Positions 1-9,744 are shown, counted from the stretch's first letter. The stretch: DNA of 52,154 bases from Oscillospiraceae bacterium (GCA_024684395.1 JAIKWY010000078.1:1-52154); one strand, 5' to 3'. Numbers and translations: made by a program. Notes: generated by a model from the letters alone, not told the origin.

Positions 1-50
1 CCTCCCCCTTTGGGGGAGGTGCCGCCGAACGGCGGCGGAGGGGGGGCGCC
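1..50 (-). repeat. Partial copy of GC-rich hairpin repeat (family B)
   Basis: Reverse-complement copy of the element seen at 6735-6821 and 37772-37865. It holds the CCTCCCCC/GGGGGAGG hairpin and the GCCGCC/GGCGGC hairpin, and runs off the left edge of the window. Confidence 0.75.
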
Positions 51-83
51 CGAAGTGAGAAACCGGAGTTTCTCGACAAGCTG

Positions 84-110
84 AAGCCCCCGGGGAGCTC
101 CCGGGGGCTT
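84..110 (-). terminator. Hairpin downstream of the UDP-sugar pyrophosphorylase gene
   Basis: Perfect 11-bp stem (AAGCCCCCGGG) with a 5-nt loop, 6 nt beyond the stop codon at 117. No strong T-run follows on the minus strand, so this may be a weak terminator or an mRNA 3'-end stabiliser. Confidence 0.55.
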
Positions 111-116
111 AGTTGC

Positions 117-1343
117 TTATAATGTTACACCATTCAGTTTCAGCAGTTCCTTTGCCGTCTCCACGGAATCCACGCCGGTCGCATTCTTGATCGGCGCAAA
201 CTCATAGCTGCGCACGACCTCGTAGGACAGGCAGGTCTTCTGCATGTGGATCATATCGAGCACAAGCTCCTCGAACTTGTAGGCATTCGGCTCCTCCGGG
301 CTGACAAGAGCGCCGTTGTCGTCGATGTAGGGAACCTTCTTGTTGACGATGTGGACGGTCATCTGGTTGTTGACCATGTCCACAAGGTGCGAGGTCTGGA
401 ACAGATAGTTCAGGATCACGCCGTAGTTGTAGGACAGGCGTCCGTCCGGCTCACGGCTGGTGATCATCTCATCGGTCATCTCGTAGTACTCCACGATCGA
501 GGGCGCACCGTCCTCGAGACAGAGCACACCGACACGCTCCTCCGGGGCTGCCTTGGCGATGACCTTGGAGCCGGAATCGCAGCCGGACAGCAGCGTCGCA
601 CCCACAAAGCACGGGTCTGCGATGCGCTGGAGCACATTGTCCACGGCGAAGATATTCAGCCACTCGATGCCCTCTCGCTGGAGCAGTCCCATGAAACCGG
701 CTTGCATCATCGACTTGAACCAGCCGCCGTTGCCGTTCGGGGAGGTGGCGATGCGTCCCTTCTCTTCGAGCAGGATCTTGCCGTCCGGATCGACCGCCGG
801 CGCCATCTGCTGCATGAAGAAGTGGACATACTCCGGATTATAGCCGAAGAACTTGTTTTCCTCTAAAAATTCACGGGTGTCCTCGTCGTTCTTCTCGCTG
901 GTCATGATGAACAGCGGCACATAGGTGCCTGCCTTGTCCACGACTTCGAGGAGGTTGTTGATGAGACACTCGAAGATGTAGAGCGGGCGGGTCTCGCCGA
1001 GGTTGTACATGCCCTTGGGTTTGTCAAAGCCGAGACGTGTGCCCATGCCGCCAGCCAGCAGCACAGCGCCGATCTTGCCCTCACGGATGGCTTCGAGACC
1101 TGCTGCCTCAAAGCGTTCCCGGCTCTCGTTGATGTCGTCGATGGTCAGCGCACCGAGCGGTTCGAGCTTGCCTCTTGTCTGGTCGCTGCCTCTGTTCTTG
1201 AAGATCTGCAGCAGCTCCGGATCCAGTTCGTCGATCTGCGCAAGAAGCTGCTCCTGTTCGGTATCGCTCAGCTCGTCATACCAGCGCAGCAGATGCGTCT
1301 GACCGAGCTGCTCCAATTTTGCTTTTGCCTGTTCGTAATCCAT
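117..1343 (-). CDS. UDPGP-family UTP:sugar-1-phosphate uridylyltransferase
   Basis: A 408-residue cytosolic nucleotidyltransferase of the eukaryote-like UDPGP family, which makes UDP-glucose, UDP-galactose or UDP-N-acetylhexosamine from UTP and the sugar 1-phosphate. The nucleotide-binding signature LAGGMGTRLG followed by KPKG lies near residue 97, and a uridine-site motif NGNGGWF lies further on. An in-frame extension to 1406 has no ribosome site; GGAGGA 8 nt before the ATG at 1343 fixes the start. A promoter lies at 1378-1406. Its product would feed the Leloir pathway (galK/galE, 25-28 kb) and polysaccharide synthesis. The exact sugar cannot be told from sequence: UAP1-like (GlcNAc-1-P) and UGP-like (Glc-1-P) enzymes share these motifs. 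Confidence 0.85.
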   Translation of the reverse strand: MDYEQAKAKLEQLGQTHLLRWYDELSDTEQEQLLAQIDELDPELLQIFKNRGSDQTRGKLEPLGALTIDDINESRERFEAAGLEAIREGKIGAVLLAGGMGTRLGFDKPKGMYNLGETRPLYIFECLINNLLEVVDKAGTYVPLFIMTSEKNDEDTREFLEENKFFGYNPEYVHFFMQQMAPAVDPDGKILLEEKGRIATSPNGNGGWFKSMMQAGFMGLLQREGIEWLNIFAVDNVLQRIADPCFVGATLLSGCDSGSKVIAKAAPEERVGVLCLEDGAPSIVEYYEMTDEMITSREPDGRLSYNYGVILNYLFQTSHLVDMVNNQMTVHIVNKKVPYIDDNGALVSPEEPNAYKFEELVLDMIHMQKTCLSYEVVRSYEFAPIKNATGVDSVETAKELLKLNGVTL

Positions 1344-1377
1344 AGAGGGATTCCTCCTGCATCGTAGAATTATTCTT

Positions 1378-1406
1378 ATTATAGCACAATCGGCACAAAA
1401 AATCAA
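1378..1406 (-). promoter_or_regulatory. Promoter of the UDP-sugar pyrophosphorylase gene
   Basis: Minus strand: -35 TTGATT (1401-1406), 17-bp spacer, -10 TATAAT (1378-1383), about 35 nt before the start codon. Confidence 0.75.
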
Positions 1407-1469
1407 GTAGCAATCTTCGTTTTCACAGGGAAATCAATTTTTAGAGATTCATTGTGAATAATCATTGGA

Positions 1470-1529
1470 AAGCCGCCCCCTTGGGGGAGGAAAAGGAGGG
1501 GGCTGGCGCCCCTTCAGACCCGCTTTTTC
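1470..1529 (+). repeat. Short copy of GC-rich hairpin repeat (family B)
   Basis: Starts AAGCCGCCCCC, keeps the CCCCC/GGGGG hairpin, lacks the GCCGCC/GGCGGC arm, has a GGGGCTGGCGCCCC hairpin, and ends in the shared tail CAGACCCGCTTTTTCT. It is an internally deleted version of the copies at 6735 and 37772. Confidence 0.65.
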
Positions 1530-1566
1530 TATCATCAGCGTTCCGTGTTCGTTTTCGGCATATCGC

Positions 1567-1791
1567 TCAGCCGAGCATACTCCGCATCAGCGCAAACAGC
1601 TCCAGATCCTCCGGTGCGACACGCATATTGGTGATGATCTTCTTGCCGTCCGCATCGGTGATGGCGATCTCGATGAGGGAGTCCTCGGTGATGCTCTGTC
1701 CGGCATAGCTGAAAAATTCCACAAATCTCGGATGGCGGTCACGGAATTCTTCCATCATCGGCTTTAACTTCATCATTTCTTTCGGATTCAT
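1567..1791 (-). CDS. Small hypothetical protein (74 aa)
   Basis: Not recognised. A 74-residue soluble protein beginning MNPKEMMKLKPMMEEF, rich in Met and charged residues at the N-terminus. The segment with TDADGKKIITNMRV looks like a short beta hairpin, followed by a C-terminal helix (DLELFALMRSMLG). No signal peptide or membrane segment. Support for a real gene: AGAGG eight nucleotides before the ATG, and its own promoter at 1843-1871 with a small 5' hairpin. Monocistronic. Confidence 0.7.
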   Translation of the reverse strand: MNPKEMMKLKPMMEEFRDRHPRFVEFFSYAGQSITEDSLIEIAITDADGKKIITNMRVAPEDLELFALMRSMLG

Positions 1792-1842
1792 AGTGTTACC
1801 TCTTTCATGATAGGATGGGCTCGTTGCGGAGCCGTTGCTTCT

Positions 1843-1871
1843 ATTATACCACAGATCGCAGGAAAAAGCAA
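1843..1871 (-). promoter_or_regulatory. Promoter of the 74-aa protein gene
   Basis: Minus strand: -35 TTGCTT (1866-1871), 17-bp spacer, -10 TATAAT (1843-1848). The predicted mRNA starts with a small hairpin, GGCTC-CGCAAC-GAGCC. Confidence 0.75.
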
Positions 1872-1878
1872 ATCATGG

Positions 1879-1902
1879 AAAAACCCCCGGCAGATCACGG
1901 GG
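1879..1902 (-). terminator. Terminator after the XRE regulator gene
   Basis: Minus strand CCCCG...CGGGG stem followed by GTTTTT. It lies just upstream of the next promoter's -35 element at 1866-1871. Confidence 0.65.
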
Positions 1903-1937
1903 ATCCGCAGTGGGCATGGTCATTTGCAGATGAAAGA

Positions 1938-2267
1938 TCATTTCTGCATGTCCAGCAATGACTGCGCACGCTCTGAAAGTTTGATCTTGTTTTCAGGTGA
2001 AAGGCAATTATAAAGAGAAAGAATCTGTGCCTCATCTTCCCGCAAAAGTTCTTTGCTTTTCGGTTCACGTCCAAGAATATAATCCACACTTACGCCACAA
2101 TAATCTGCTACATCACAAAGGTAACCAATAGAAGCCTTTATCTCTCCCCGCTCATATCGGCTAACCTCTTGCTGTGAGATTCCAAGATATTCTGCAATTT
2201 CCCTCTGCGTACACTTTGCCTTTCTGACTGCAACGAGATTAGGATACAGAAGCAGGTGATTATTCAT
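1938..2267 (-). CDS. XRE-family transcriptional regulator
   Basis: A 109-residue DNA-binding protein. An N-terminal Cro/C1-type helix-turn-helix spans about residues 10-65 (TQREIAEYLGISQQEVSRYE carries the turn and recognition helix), followed by a short helical tail probably used for dimerisation. AGGGGGAG precedes the ATG by 8 nt. It is divergent from the lipoprotein gene at 2474, and the two promoters share one -35 region, so it probably represses itself and that neighbour. The pair is more AT-rich than the flanking DNA, which suggests acquisition as a unit. Confidence 0.85.
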   Translation of the reverse strand: MNNHLLLYPNLVAVRKAKCTQREIAEYLGISQQEVSRYERGEIKASIGYLCDVADYCGVSVDYILGREPKSKELLREDEAQILSLYNCLSPENKIKLSERAQSLLDMQK

Positions 2268-2314
2268 GGAAGCAGCTCCCCCTTGGTAAAAAGTGAACGT
2301 TGTGTTAATTTTAA

Positions 2315-2343
2315 TTATACATCATTTGTGTAGTATTGACAAA
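2315..2343 (-). promoter_or_regulatory. Promoter of the XRE regulator
   Basis: Minus strand: -35 TTGTCA (2338-2343), 17-bp spacer, -10 TATAAT (2315-2320). Its -35 overlaps that of the opposing promoter almost completely. Confidence 0.75.
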
Positions 2344-2365
2344 AGCCTAATATGATGTTATAATA
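2337..2365 (+). promoter_or_regulatory. Promoter of the lipoprotein gene
   Basis: Plus strand: -35 TTGACA (2337-2342), 17-bp spacer, -10 TATAAT (2360-2365). Both -10 boxes are preceded by an ATGATGT motif, giving near mirror symmetry around the shared -35. Confidence 0.8.
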
Positions 2366-2473
2366 TTATTAGCACATCACTATTGTTGTATTTTGAGAGG
2401 AGGATGAATCATTTAAATCATTGGTTTATTCTGTTTTAAATGTAAAATACATACTACAAAGGGGGAACCATCT

Positions 2474-3412
2474 ATGAAAAGAATCACATCCTTGATTGCC
2501 ATAGTATTGCTTTGTACAATGCTCACTGGCTGTATGTCAAAAGAAGCAAAATCCACACAGGAAGCAATAGATGCGCTCCCTGAAACATACGACACCTCGG
2601 TAAACGGCGCTCTTTCCGATGCACACAAAGCATATGACGCTCTGTCTGATCAAGAAAAAAAGAAAATTGATATCACAAAAATGACGCAACTTGATAACCT
2701 GAAATCCGATTACGAAGCAGAGGTCAAGGCTGAACAAGAAAGAAAAAAAGCGGAACGAGAGAAGATCAAAGCAGAAGCAGAAAAAGTCAATAAAGAAATC
2801 CGTGCGTTAAATCTATCCGCCCGAACGATCACTGATCTCAAAAACAGCGCAGATAACTATAACAATGTCATAAAAGCAATAAAAAACTCACCGATCGAAG
2901 CCGAAGAATACATTGAATACGATGTTTTTCAGAAGAAAATGGATAACATGCTGGCTGAAATCCAAAAGCTGTCAGATCAACTGGAGAAGGATCAAAATAC
3001 TTGGTCAGAAGTGACTATATTAAATAATACTTATGCAGATACGCTTGGGTACGCTATGGATGCATATGGGAATTTAGATACGAACGAATTGGATAGGCAA
3101 GCCCATACAGCAATCGATTCTATACAACAGATGTACGACGACCTATATTCCATCAAGTCATTCGATGTTGAAAAATCCAAACAAGCTGTGAGCGAATTGC
3201 GCAAAACAGCCAATACAGGTGGAAAATATAAAGATTGGTTACATAATATGATTCAAAAGAGCAGTGATTTTTCCATTTCTTTGATCACAGATGACAGTCA
3301 CAAAAGAGAGGCTGTTTCAGATTACGGCGATGCGCTTAAAGTCTGGCAGAACGCCCTTGAAGATAGTGATGAAGTTCTGGTACCACGTGGTCACAACAGC
3401 GTAAAACAATGA
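2474..3412 (+). CDS. Predicted coiled-coil lipoprotein (312 aa)
   Basis: Exported lipoprotein of unknown function. The signal peptide ends in the lipobox LTGC near residue 20. Residues about 70-120 are a strongly charged Lys/Glu-rich coiled coil (EVKAEQERKKAEREKIKAEA), and the remainder is predicted helical. The start is supported by AAAGGGGGAACC before the ATG. It is AT-richer than its surroundings and divergent from the XRE regulator, with which it shares a promoter region. It ends at a bidirectional terminator facing the CAP gene. No family recognised beyond the lipoprotein architecture. Confidence 0.8.
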   Translation: MKRITSLIAIVLLCTMLTGCMSKEAKSTQEAIDALPETYDTSVNGALSDAHKAYDALSDQEKKKIDITKMTQLDNLKSDYEAEVKAEQERKKAEREKIKAEAEKVNKEIRALNLSARTITDLKNSADNYNNVIKAIKNSPIEAEEYIEYDVFQKKMDNMLAEIQKLSDQLEKDQNTWSEVTILNNTYADTLGYAMDAYGNLDTNELDRQAHTAIDSIQQMYDDLYSIKSFDVEKSKQAVSELRKTANTGGKYKDWLHNMIQKSSDFSISLITDDSHKREAVSDYGDALKVWQNALEDSDEVLVPRGHNSVKQ

Positions 3413-3441
3413 CTTCTCAACTACCCTTTGCATAGACATGT

Positions 3442-3479
3442 AAAAACCGGACAGCTCCCGCAGGAACTGTCCGGCTTTT
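3442..3479. terminator. Bidirectional terminator
   Basis: Long stem AAAACCGGACAG...CTGTCCGGCTTTT between convergent genes, with A/T runs on both sides so it can serve both strands. Confidence 0.9.
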
Positions 3480-3482
3480 ACA

Positions 3483-4256
3483 TTATTTCCGGCATCCGAA
3501 CAGCCCGTTCAGGCTGCCGCAGCCTTTGCCGCCGAGACAGCGCAGCAGCATTTGCAGCGGATCGGTGCAGCCGTTTGCACAGTCACCCGTGCAGGTGTAG
3601 ACGGGGCATACATCCCCGATGCAGAGGGTGAACGGCTTGCCGCACTCCCCTTCTGTGCAGGAGCTTGTAGGTGCTTCTGTAGGCTCCGGGTTTCCCACCG
3701 GTGTCGGTGCATCTGTGGAAAACTGCGGCTCCGTTGGCTCCGTCACAGGCTCCGGCGCTTTGATCTCACCGGGGAGATAGGCGCCGTCCAAAACTGCGCC
3801 GCCGGTGAAGACCTGCGCCCAGTAGAGCGTGCCGTTCTGCTCGGTCACGCCCACGCCGATGTAGTCGAAATCGCCCAGGATGTTGGCTCTGTGCCCCTCG
3901 GAATGCATCCAGCCGTCCACGACCGCTTCCGGCGTGGCATAGCCGTAGGCGATGTTCTCGCCGGTCATCCGCCACGGGATCCCGGCATCGTTCAGCACAG
4001 TCGAACAGCTCCTCCCGTCCGGGCGGGTGTGGGAGAAACTCGTCACGGTCTCCGCCGCACGGACTGCCGCCGCATCATGCAGCACCGGCACGGCATACAC
4101 CGGCGCCAGACCCGCCGCCGCACGCTCCGCATTCACGAGCGTCACGACCTCATCGGCATAGCTTTCCGCAGCAGCGCCCTGCACCGGGATGCACAGCATC
4201 GCCGCCGCTGCCGCCATCAGCAAGGCTGCCGCTGCGGCATGTTTTTGTTTCAGCAT
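3483..4256 (-). CDS. Secreted CAP-domain protein with Cys-rich tail
   Basis: A 257-residue exported protein. The signal peptide (about residues 1-30) is Ala-rich and ends near QGAAAES. The CAP (SCP/PR1) domain spans about 33-150: it opens with VVTLVNAERAAAGL and contains FSHTRPDG, GENIAYG and WMHSEGHRANIL, the conserved CAP His/Glu motifs. A Pro/Thr/Glu linker (about 170-200) leads to a tail with ten cysteines in about 60 residues. CAP proteins are extracellular; in bacteria their biochemical role is mostly unknown. AAAGGGG precedes the ATG. The tail is not a domain I recognise and may be disulfide-bonded or metal-binding. Confidence 0.88.
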   Translation of the reverse strand: MLKQKHAAAAALLMAAAAAMLCIPVQGAAAESYADEVVTLVNAERAAAGLAPVYAVPVLHDAAAVRAAETVTSFSHTRPDGRSCSTVLNDAGIPWRMTGENIAYGYATPEAVVDGWMHSEGHRANILGDFDYIGVGVTEQNGTLYWAQVFTGGAVLDGAYLPGEIKAPEPVTEPTEPQFSTDAPTPVGNPEPTEAPTSSCTEGECGKPFTLCIGDVCPVYTCTGDCANGCTDPLQMLLRCLGGKGCGSLNGLFGCRK

Positions 4257-4271
4257 AGTACTGACCCCTTT

Positions 4272-4324
4272 CTGTGGATCGTTTCCACAGTCTCATCATA
4301 GCATACAGCTCGGCGTTGCCGCAA
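4272..4324 (-). promoter_or_regulatory. Promoter and 5' hairpin of the CAP gene
   Basis: Minus strand: -35 TTGCGG (4319-4324), 18-bp spacer, -10 TATGAT (4295-4300). The mRNA would begin with the hairpin CTGTGGA-AACGA-TCCACAG (4272-4290), just ahead of the ribosome site. Confidence 0.6.
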
Positions 4325-4338
4325 CCCTCAAATACTGG

Positions 4339-4371
4339 AAACAGCGCAGGAACGGCTGTCCTGCGCTGTTT
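4339..4371. other. Perfect 13-bp intergenic hairpin
   Basis: AAACAGCGCAGGA and TCCTGCGCTGTTT around a 7-nt loop, in the 494-nt gene-free stretch 4257-4750. A second hairpin, TTGCCGTCC-AA-GGACGGCAA, follows at about 4391-4410, then the repeat at 4480. No gene is supported here. Confidence 0.6.
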
Positions 4372-4479
4372 GGTAAATTGAGGGTGTGTTTTGTTGCCGT
4401 CCAAGGACGGCAAGGAGAGACATGCTCGGAGAATAGGTAGGGGACGCCCTCCCTTGCGGAGCGCCTTCGGGTTCAGGGT

Positions 4480-4750
4480 ATTTCGCTCACTGCGGTGAGC
4501 GACCAGAGGGCTTTGCCCTCTGGACTCCCACAAACTTTTTTTACGAAAAAAAAGTTTGATCAAAAAAACGATCTTGATGCACCTTTGTCTGAAACTCCGA
4601 AGCACTGCATTGGAGCATCCGAACGGATGCGACGTGCTAAGAAAAAACAGCTTTGCCCCCTTTGCGTAAGCATTGGGGGCAAGCGATAATCAAAGTAGTG
4701 CAGTAGCAAGCTGCGAAGCAACCCGCCAGTGCGGGCTCCGCACCTCCCCG
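4480..4750. repeat. Structured repeat family A, copy 1 (full length)
   Basis: About 270 bp shared with 49875-50139; the right-hand 170 bp is also shared with 9745-9914. Plus-strand order: TCGCTCAC-TGCG-GTGAGCGA hairpin; CCAGAGGGC/GCCCTCTGG hairpin; A/T hairpin around AAACTTTTTTT; ACGATCTTGATGCACC; GCATCC-GAAC-GGATGC hairpin; TTGCCCCC/GGGGGCAA hairpin with inner GTAA loop; GTGCA pairing back to TGCAC; conserved tail GCGAAGCAACC and GGGCTCC. It ends 11 nt from the stop codon of the GH13 gene. Read on the minus strand, the G/C hairpin followed by a T-run is a good intrinsic terminator. Confidence 0.9.
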
Positions 4751-6688
4751 CTACGGGTGGATGTGGGATTCGTGCTCGGGGCGGGGACATTCGTCCTGCT
4801 CCACGGGGGATTCGCCGGTCTGCGCACGGCAGACGATCACGGCATAGTCAAACGGTGCCAGATAGACCGTATCGCCCTCGATCGTACCACGCTCCACACC
4901 GGACAGGCGATAGTTCTCCTTCCACGGGCAGAACTGTACACGCTGCTCATGCTCGGAGCGGTTGACATAGACCTGTACCGCAAAGCCCGAGCCTTCGTGC
5001 GTTCTGGCAAAGGCGATGACATCGTCCTGTGCCGGGAGGAAGCTCATCCGACCCGTGCGGAATACCCGGTACTCCTTCCGGATGCGGGAAAGCTCCTTGT
5101 GGAAGTCGATCAGCTCCTGATCCTCGTGTCCCCACGGGTAGCAGCGGCGGTTGAACGGATCCTTGTAGCCCTGCAAGCCCGCTTCATCGCCGTAGTAGAT
5201 GCACGGCACGCCCGGCAGGAAGAACATGATCGCCGTTGCCGCTTTCAGGCGGGACTTGCCGAGCCAGTATTCATGCTCGTTCAGATAGCGCTCTGCCATC
5301 CAGTCCTTGGATTTGTCATCGCAGCTCTCGCCGCCGAAACGGTTGATCGCACGCTCGATGTCATGCGTCGAAACGAAGTTCATCAGCACATCGACCGTCG
5401 GCTTCGGATAGTTTTCGAGGATGGTCATGATCGCATGACGGAAGTCACGGCTGCGCATGCCCTTGATATAGTTGATGATCGCCTCGCGGAAGGGGTAATT
5501 CATCACAGAATCGAGCTGTGCGCCGAGGAGATAGCGGCGCTTCACGCCGTAAGCCTCCTTGTTGGAAGCATCCTCCCAGACCTCGCCGATGACGATCTTG
5601 TCCTCGCCGTTCTTCTTGACACGGGTGCGCAGATTGTCGAGGAAGGCATCCGGCAGCTCATCCGCCACGTCAAGACGGAAGCCTGCCACGCCCATATTCA
5701 GCCAGTAATCGAGCACGCCGCCCTCGCCACAGATGAACTGGGTATACTCCTTGTTGTTCTCCTGCACGTTCGGGAGGGTGTCAATGCCCCACCACGCCTC
5801 GTACTCATCCGGGAAATGATAGAACGAGTACCAGGGGTAGTATTCGCTGTCCTTCGACTGGTAGGCGCCGATACTGTCATAGCGGCCGTACTTGTTGAAA
5901 TAGATGCTGTCTGCGCCGGTATGCGAGAACACGCCGTCCAGAATAATGGAGATGCCGAGCTTTCTGGCGTCTGCACACAGCGTTTTCAGATCCTCGTTCG
6001 TGCCGAGGAGCGGGTCTACCTTGCGGTAGTTGGCGGTGTTGTAGCGGTGGTTCTCGTGGCTCTCGAAGATCGGGTTCAGGTAGATGCATGTCACACCCAG
6101 ATCCTTCAGATAGGGCAGCTTCTCCCGGATACCTTCGAGGTCGCCGCCGAAATAGTCATTGTTCCAGACATGCCCGTGTGCATCCGGTCTGTGCCAGGGC
6201 GTACCGCCCCAGTCATCCCGCAGGACTCTGCCGTCCGGGATATTCTCATGCACCTTGCCGCTCTTGGCAAAGCGATCCGGGAAGATTTGGTACATCACGC
6301 CGCCCTTGAGGAAATCGGGCGTGTCAAAATCCTCATCATAGACGGTCAGCTGGAACAGGTCGCCGTCGTTGAGGTTGCCGATATGTCCGGCAGTCTTCTT
6401 GATGAAAAAGCGCTCCCGGTTCTGCGTGTAGGCGAAATAATAGTAGTGGACACCGACATACTTCGGGATATAGCCGCAGCCCCAGACCTTGCAGTCCTCC
6501 TCTTCGCTGATGGGGAACATGCTGATGAAGCGCTCCCGGAAGCCCGTGCGGAACAGCACCAGACAGGGCGCATAATCCGGCGTGACCTCCTTGGGCAGGC
6601 GGATCTGGAAATAGCAGACCTTACCCTTCCGGATGGCGCCAAAAGGTGATTTATAGCTTGTATCCCAACTGTCATACAGATGGCTCAT
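4751..6688 (-). CDS. GH13 alpha-glucan hydrolase (neopullulanase/cyclomaltodextrinase-like)
   Basis: A 645-residue alpha-amylase family enzyme without a signal peptide, so probably intracellular and acting on imported maltodextrins or glycogen. An N-terminal beta domain (about 1-125) precedes the barrel. GH13 regions are visible: I DGVFSHTG, II GFRLDVADE (nucleophile Asp), III EVWED (acid/base Glu), IV FVSTHD (transition-state Asp). A C-terminal beta domain follows. The long upstream frame to 6871 crosses a repeat; AGGAGTG before the ATG at 6688 fixes the start. It lies downstream of glycogen phosphorylase on the same strand but is separated by a terminator; no convincing promoter was found in the gap. 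The specificity within GH13 is inferred. Confidence 0.9.
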   Translation of the reverse strand: MSHLYDSWDTSYKSPFGAIRKGKVCYFQIRLPKEVTPDYAPCLVLFRTGFRERFISMFPISEEEDCKVWGCGYIPKYVGVHYYYFAYTQNRERFFIKKTAGHIGNLNDGDLFQLTVYDEDFDTPDFLKGGVMYQIFPDRFAKSGKVHENIPDGRVLRDDWGGTPWHRPDAHGHVWNNDYFGGDLEGIREKLPYLKDLGVTCIYLNPIFESHENHRYNTANYRKVDPLLGTNEDLKTLCADARKLGISIILDGVFSHTGADSIYFNKYGRYDSIGAYQSKDSEYYPWYSFYHFPDEYEAWWGIDTLPNVQENNKEYTQFICGEGGVLDYWLNMGVAGFRLDVADELPDAFLDNLRTRVKKNGEDKIVIGEVWEDASNKEAYGVKRRYLLGAQLDSVMNYPFREAIINYIKGMRSRDFRHAIMTILENYPKPTVDVLMNFVSTHDIERAINRFGGESCDDKSKDWMAERYLNEHEYWLGKSRLKAATAIMFFLPGVPCIYYGDEAGLQGYKDPFNRRCYPWGHEDQELIDFHKELSRIRKEYRVFRTGRMSFLPAQDDVIAFARTHEGSGFAVQVYVNRSEHEQRVQFCPWKENYRLSGVERGTIEGDTVYLAPFDYAVIVCRAQTGESPVEQDECPRPEHESHIHP

Positions 6689-6734
6689 ACGATCACTCCT
6701 ATGAAAAGACTGTTTTCTCGGACAGGCGTGCTGC

Positions 6735-6821
6735 AAGCCGCCCCCTCCGCCGCCGTTCGGCGGCACCTCCCCCAAAGGGGGAGGATTATGGGGGTGCTGC
6801 GCACCCTCAACCCGCTTTTTC
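6735..6821 (+). repeat. GC-rich hairpin repeat family B, full copy
   Basis: AAGCCGCCCCC, then a GCCGCC-GTTC-GGCGGC hairpin, a CCTCCCCC-AAA-GGGGGAGG hairpin, a GGGTGC-TGC-GCACCC hairpin and the tail CCCGCTTTTTC. It is nearly identical to 37772-37865. On the plus strand the last hairpin plus T-run resembles a terminator. Confidence 0.85.
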
Positions 6822-6904
6822 AAAAATCGAGGAGGAAAAGCACTGCACAAATGATAGCCCATGCTATCCAAAGATATTCAGACTATCATCCCCGTACTAT
6901 AAGA

Positions 6905-6938
6905 AAGCGTGCCCAATTGCAGGCAATCAAGCACGCTT
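6905..6938 (-). terminator. Terminator after glycogen phosphorylase
   Basis: AAGCGTGC/GCACGCTT stem, 18 nt past the glgP stop codon, followed on the minus strand by TCTTATAG. Confidence 0.65.
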
Positions 6939-6956
6939 CTATTCACAAATGACTGC

Positions 6957-9356
<2,400 letters not shown>

Positions 9357-9362
9357 TGTTTT

Positions 9363-9397
9363 CACCTATGCTCCGCAGAACCGGAGCATCTCCTTTC
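9363..9397 (-). promoter_or_regulatory. Hairpin between two Shine-Dalgarno sequences of glgP
   Basis: Minus strand order: AAAGGAG, hairpin ATGCTCCG-CTGNNC loop-CGGAGCAT (9368-9389), AGGTG, six nt, ATG. If folded, the hairpin places the strong AAAGGAG 11 nt from the start codon. The same arrangement recurs at 12287-12325. Confidence 0.55.
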
Positions 9398-9456
9398 CCT
9401 TGGTTTCTTTTGGTGTGGTGCGGCGTGCAGACAGGGCTGCACAGTCCCATAGATTA

Positions 9457-9485
9457 AGTATACCCTATTTTGCACATGCTTGCAA
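9457..9485 (-). promoter_or_regulatory. Promoter of glgP
   Basis: Minus strand: -35 TTGCAA (9480-9485), 17-bp spacer, -10 TATACT (9457-9462), giving a leader of about 95 nt. The gene-free stretch 9357-9914 otherwise holds AT-rich DNA without a supported gene (9490-9720) and repeat family A. Confidence 0.75.
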
Positions 9486-9744
9486 TTGACGATTTTGACA
9501 AATATTATGTCACACTTCACTACACATTGTTTAAATAGCTCAATTTGATATGCCTTTATCGTTAAATTTCCGTCGTTTTTTACGAAACGTAATACAAAAC
9601 AGCAGGGATTGCCGGTATTTGTTAAATATGTAACATAATTGTCGGAGTAAAAGAAGATGCATGTATGGGTATAATCCTCACTTTTTCTGACTTTTTGCAG
9701 CCGGAAGCCGGAAACACCGTATTCTCATCCGCTCCCCCTGCTAT

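Noticed and set aside
4673-6649. Plus-strand open frame of 658 codons
   Set aside because: Exactly antisense to the GH13 gene; the minus-strand protein has all family motifs. Long antisense frames are expected in this GC-rich codon usage.
9357-9365. GTG start for glgP giving three extra residues
   Set aside because: The AGGTG needed as ribosome site overlaps that GTG; the ATG at 9356 has proper spacing.
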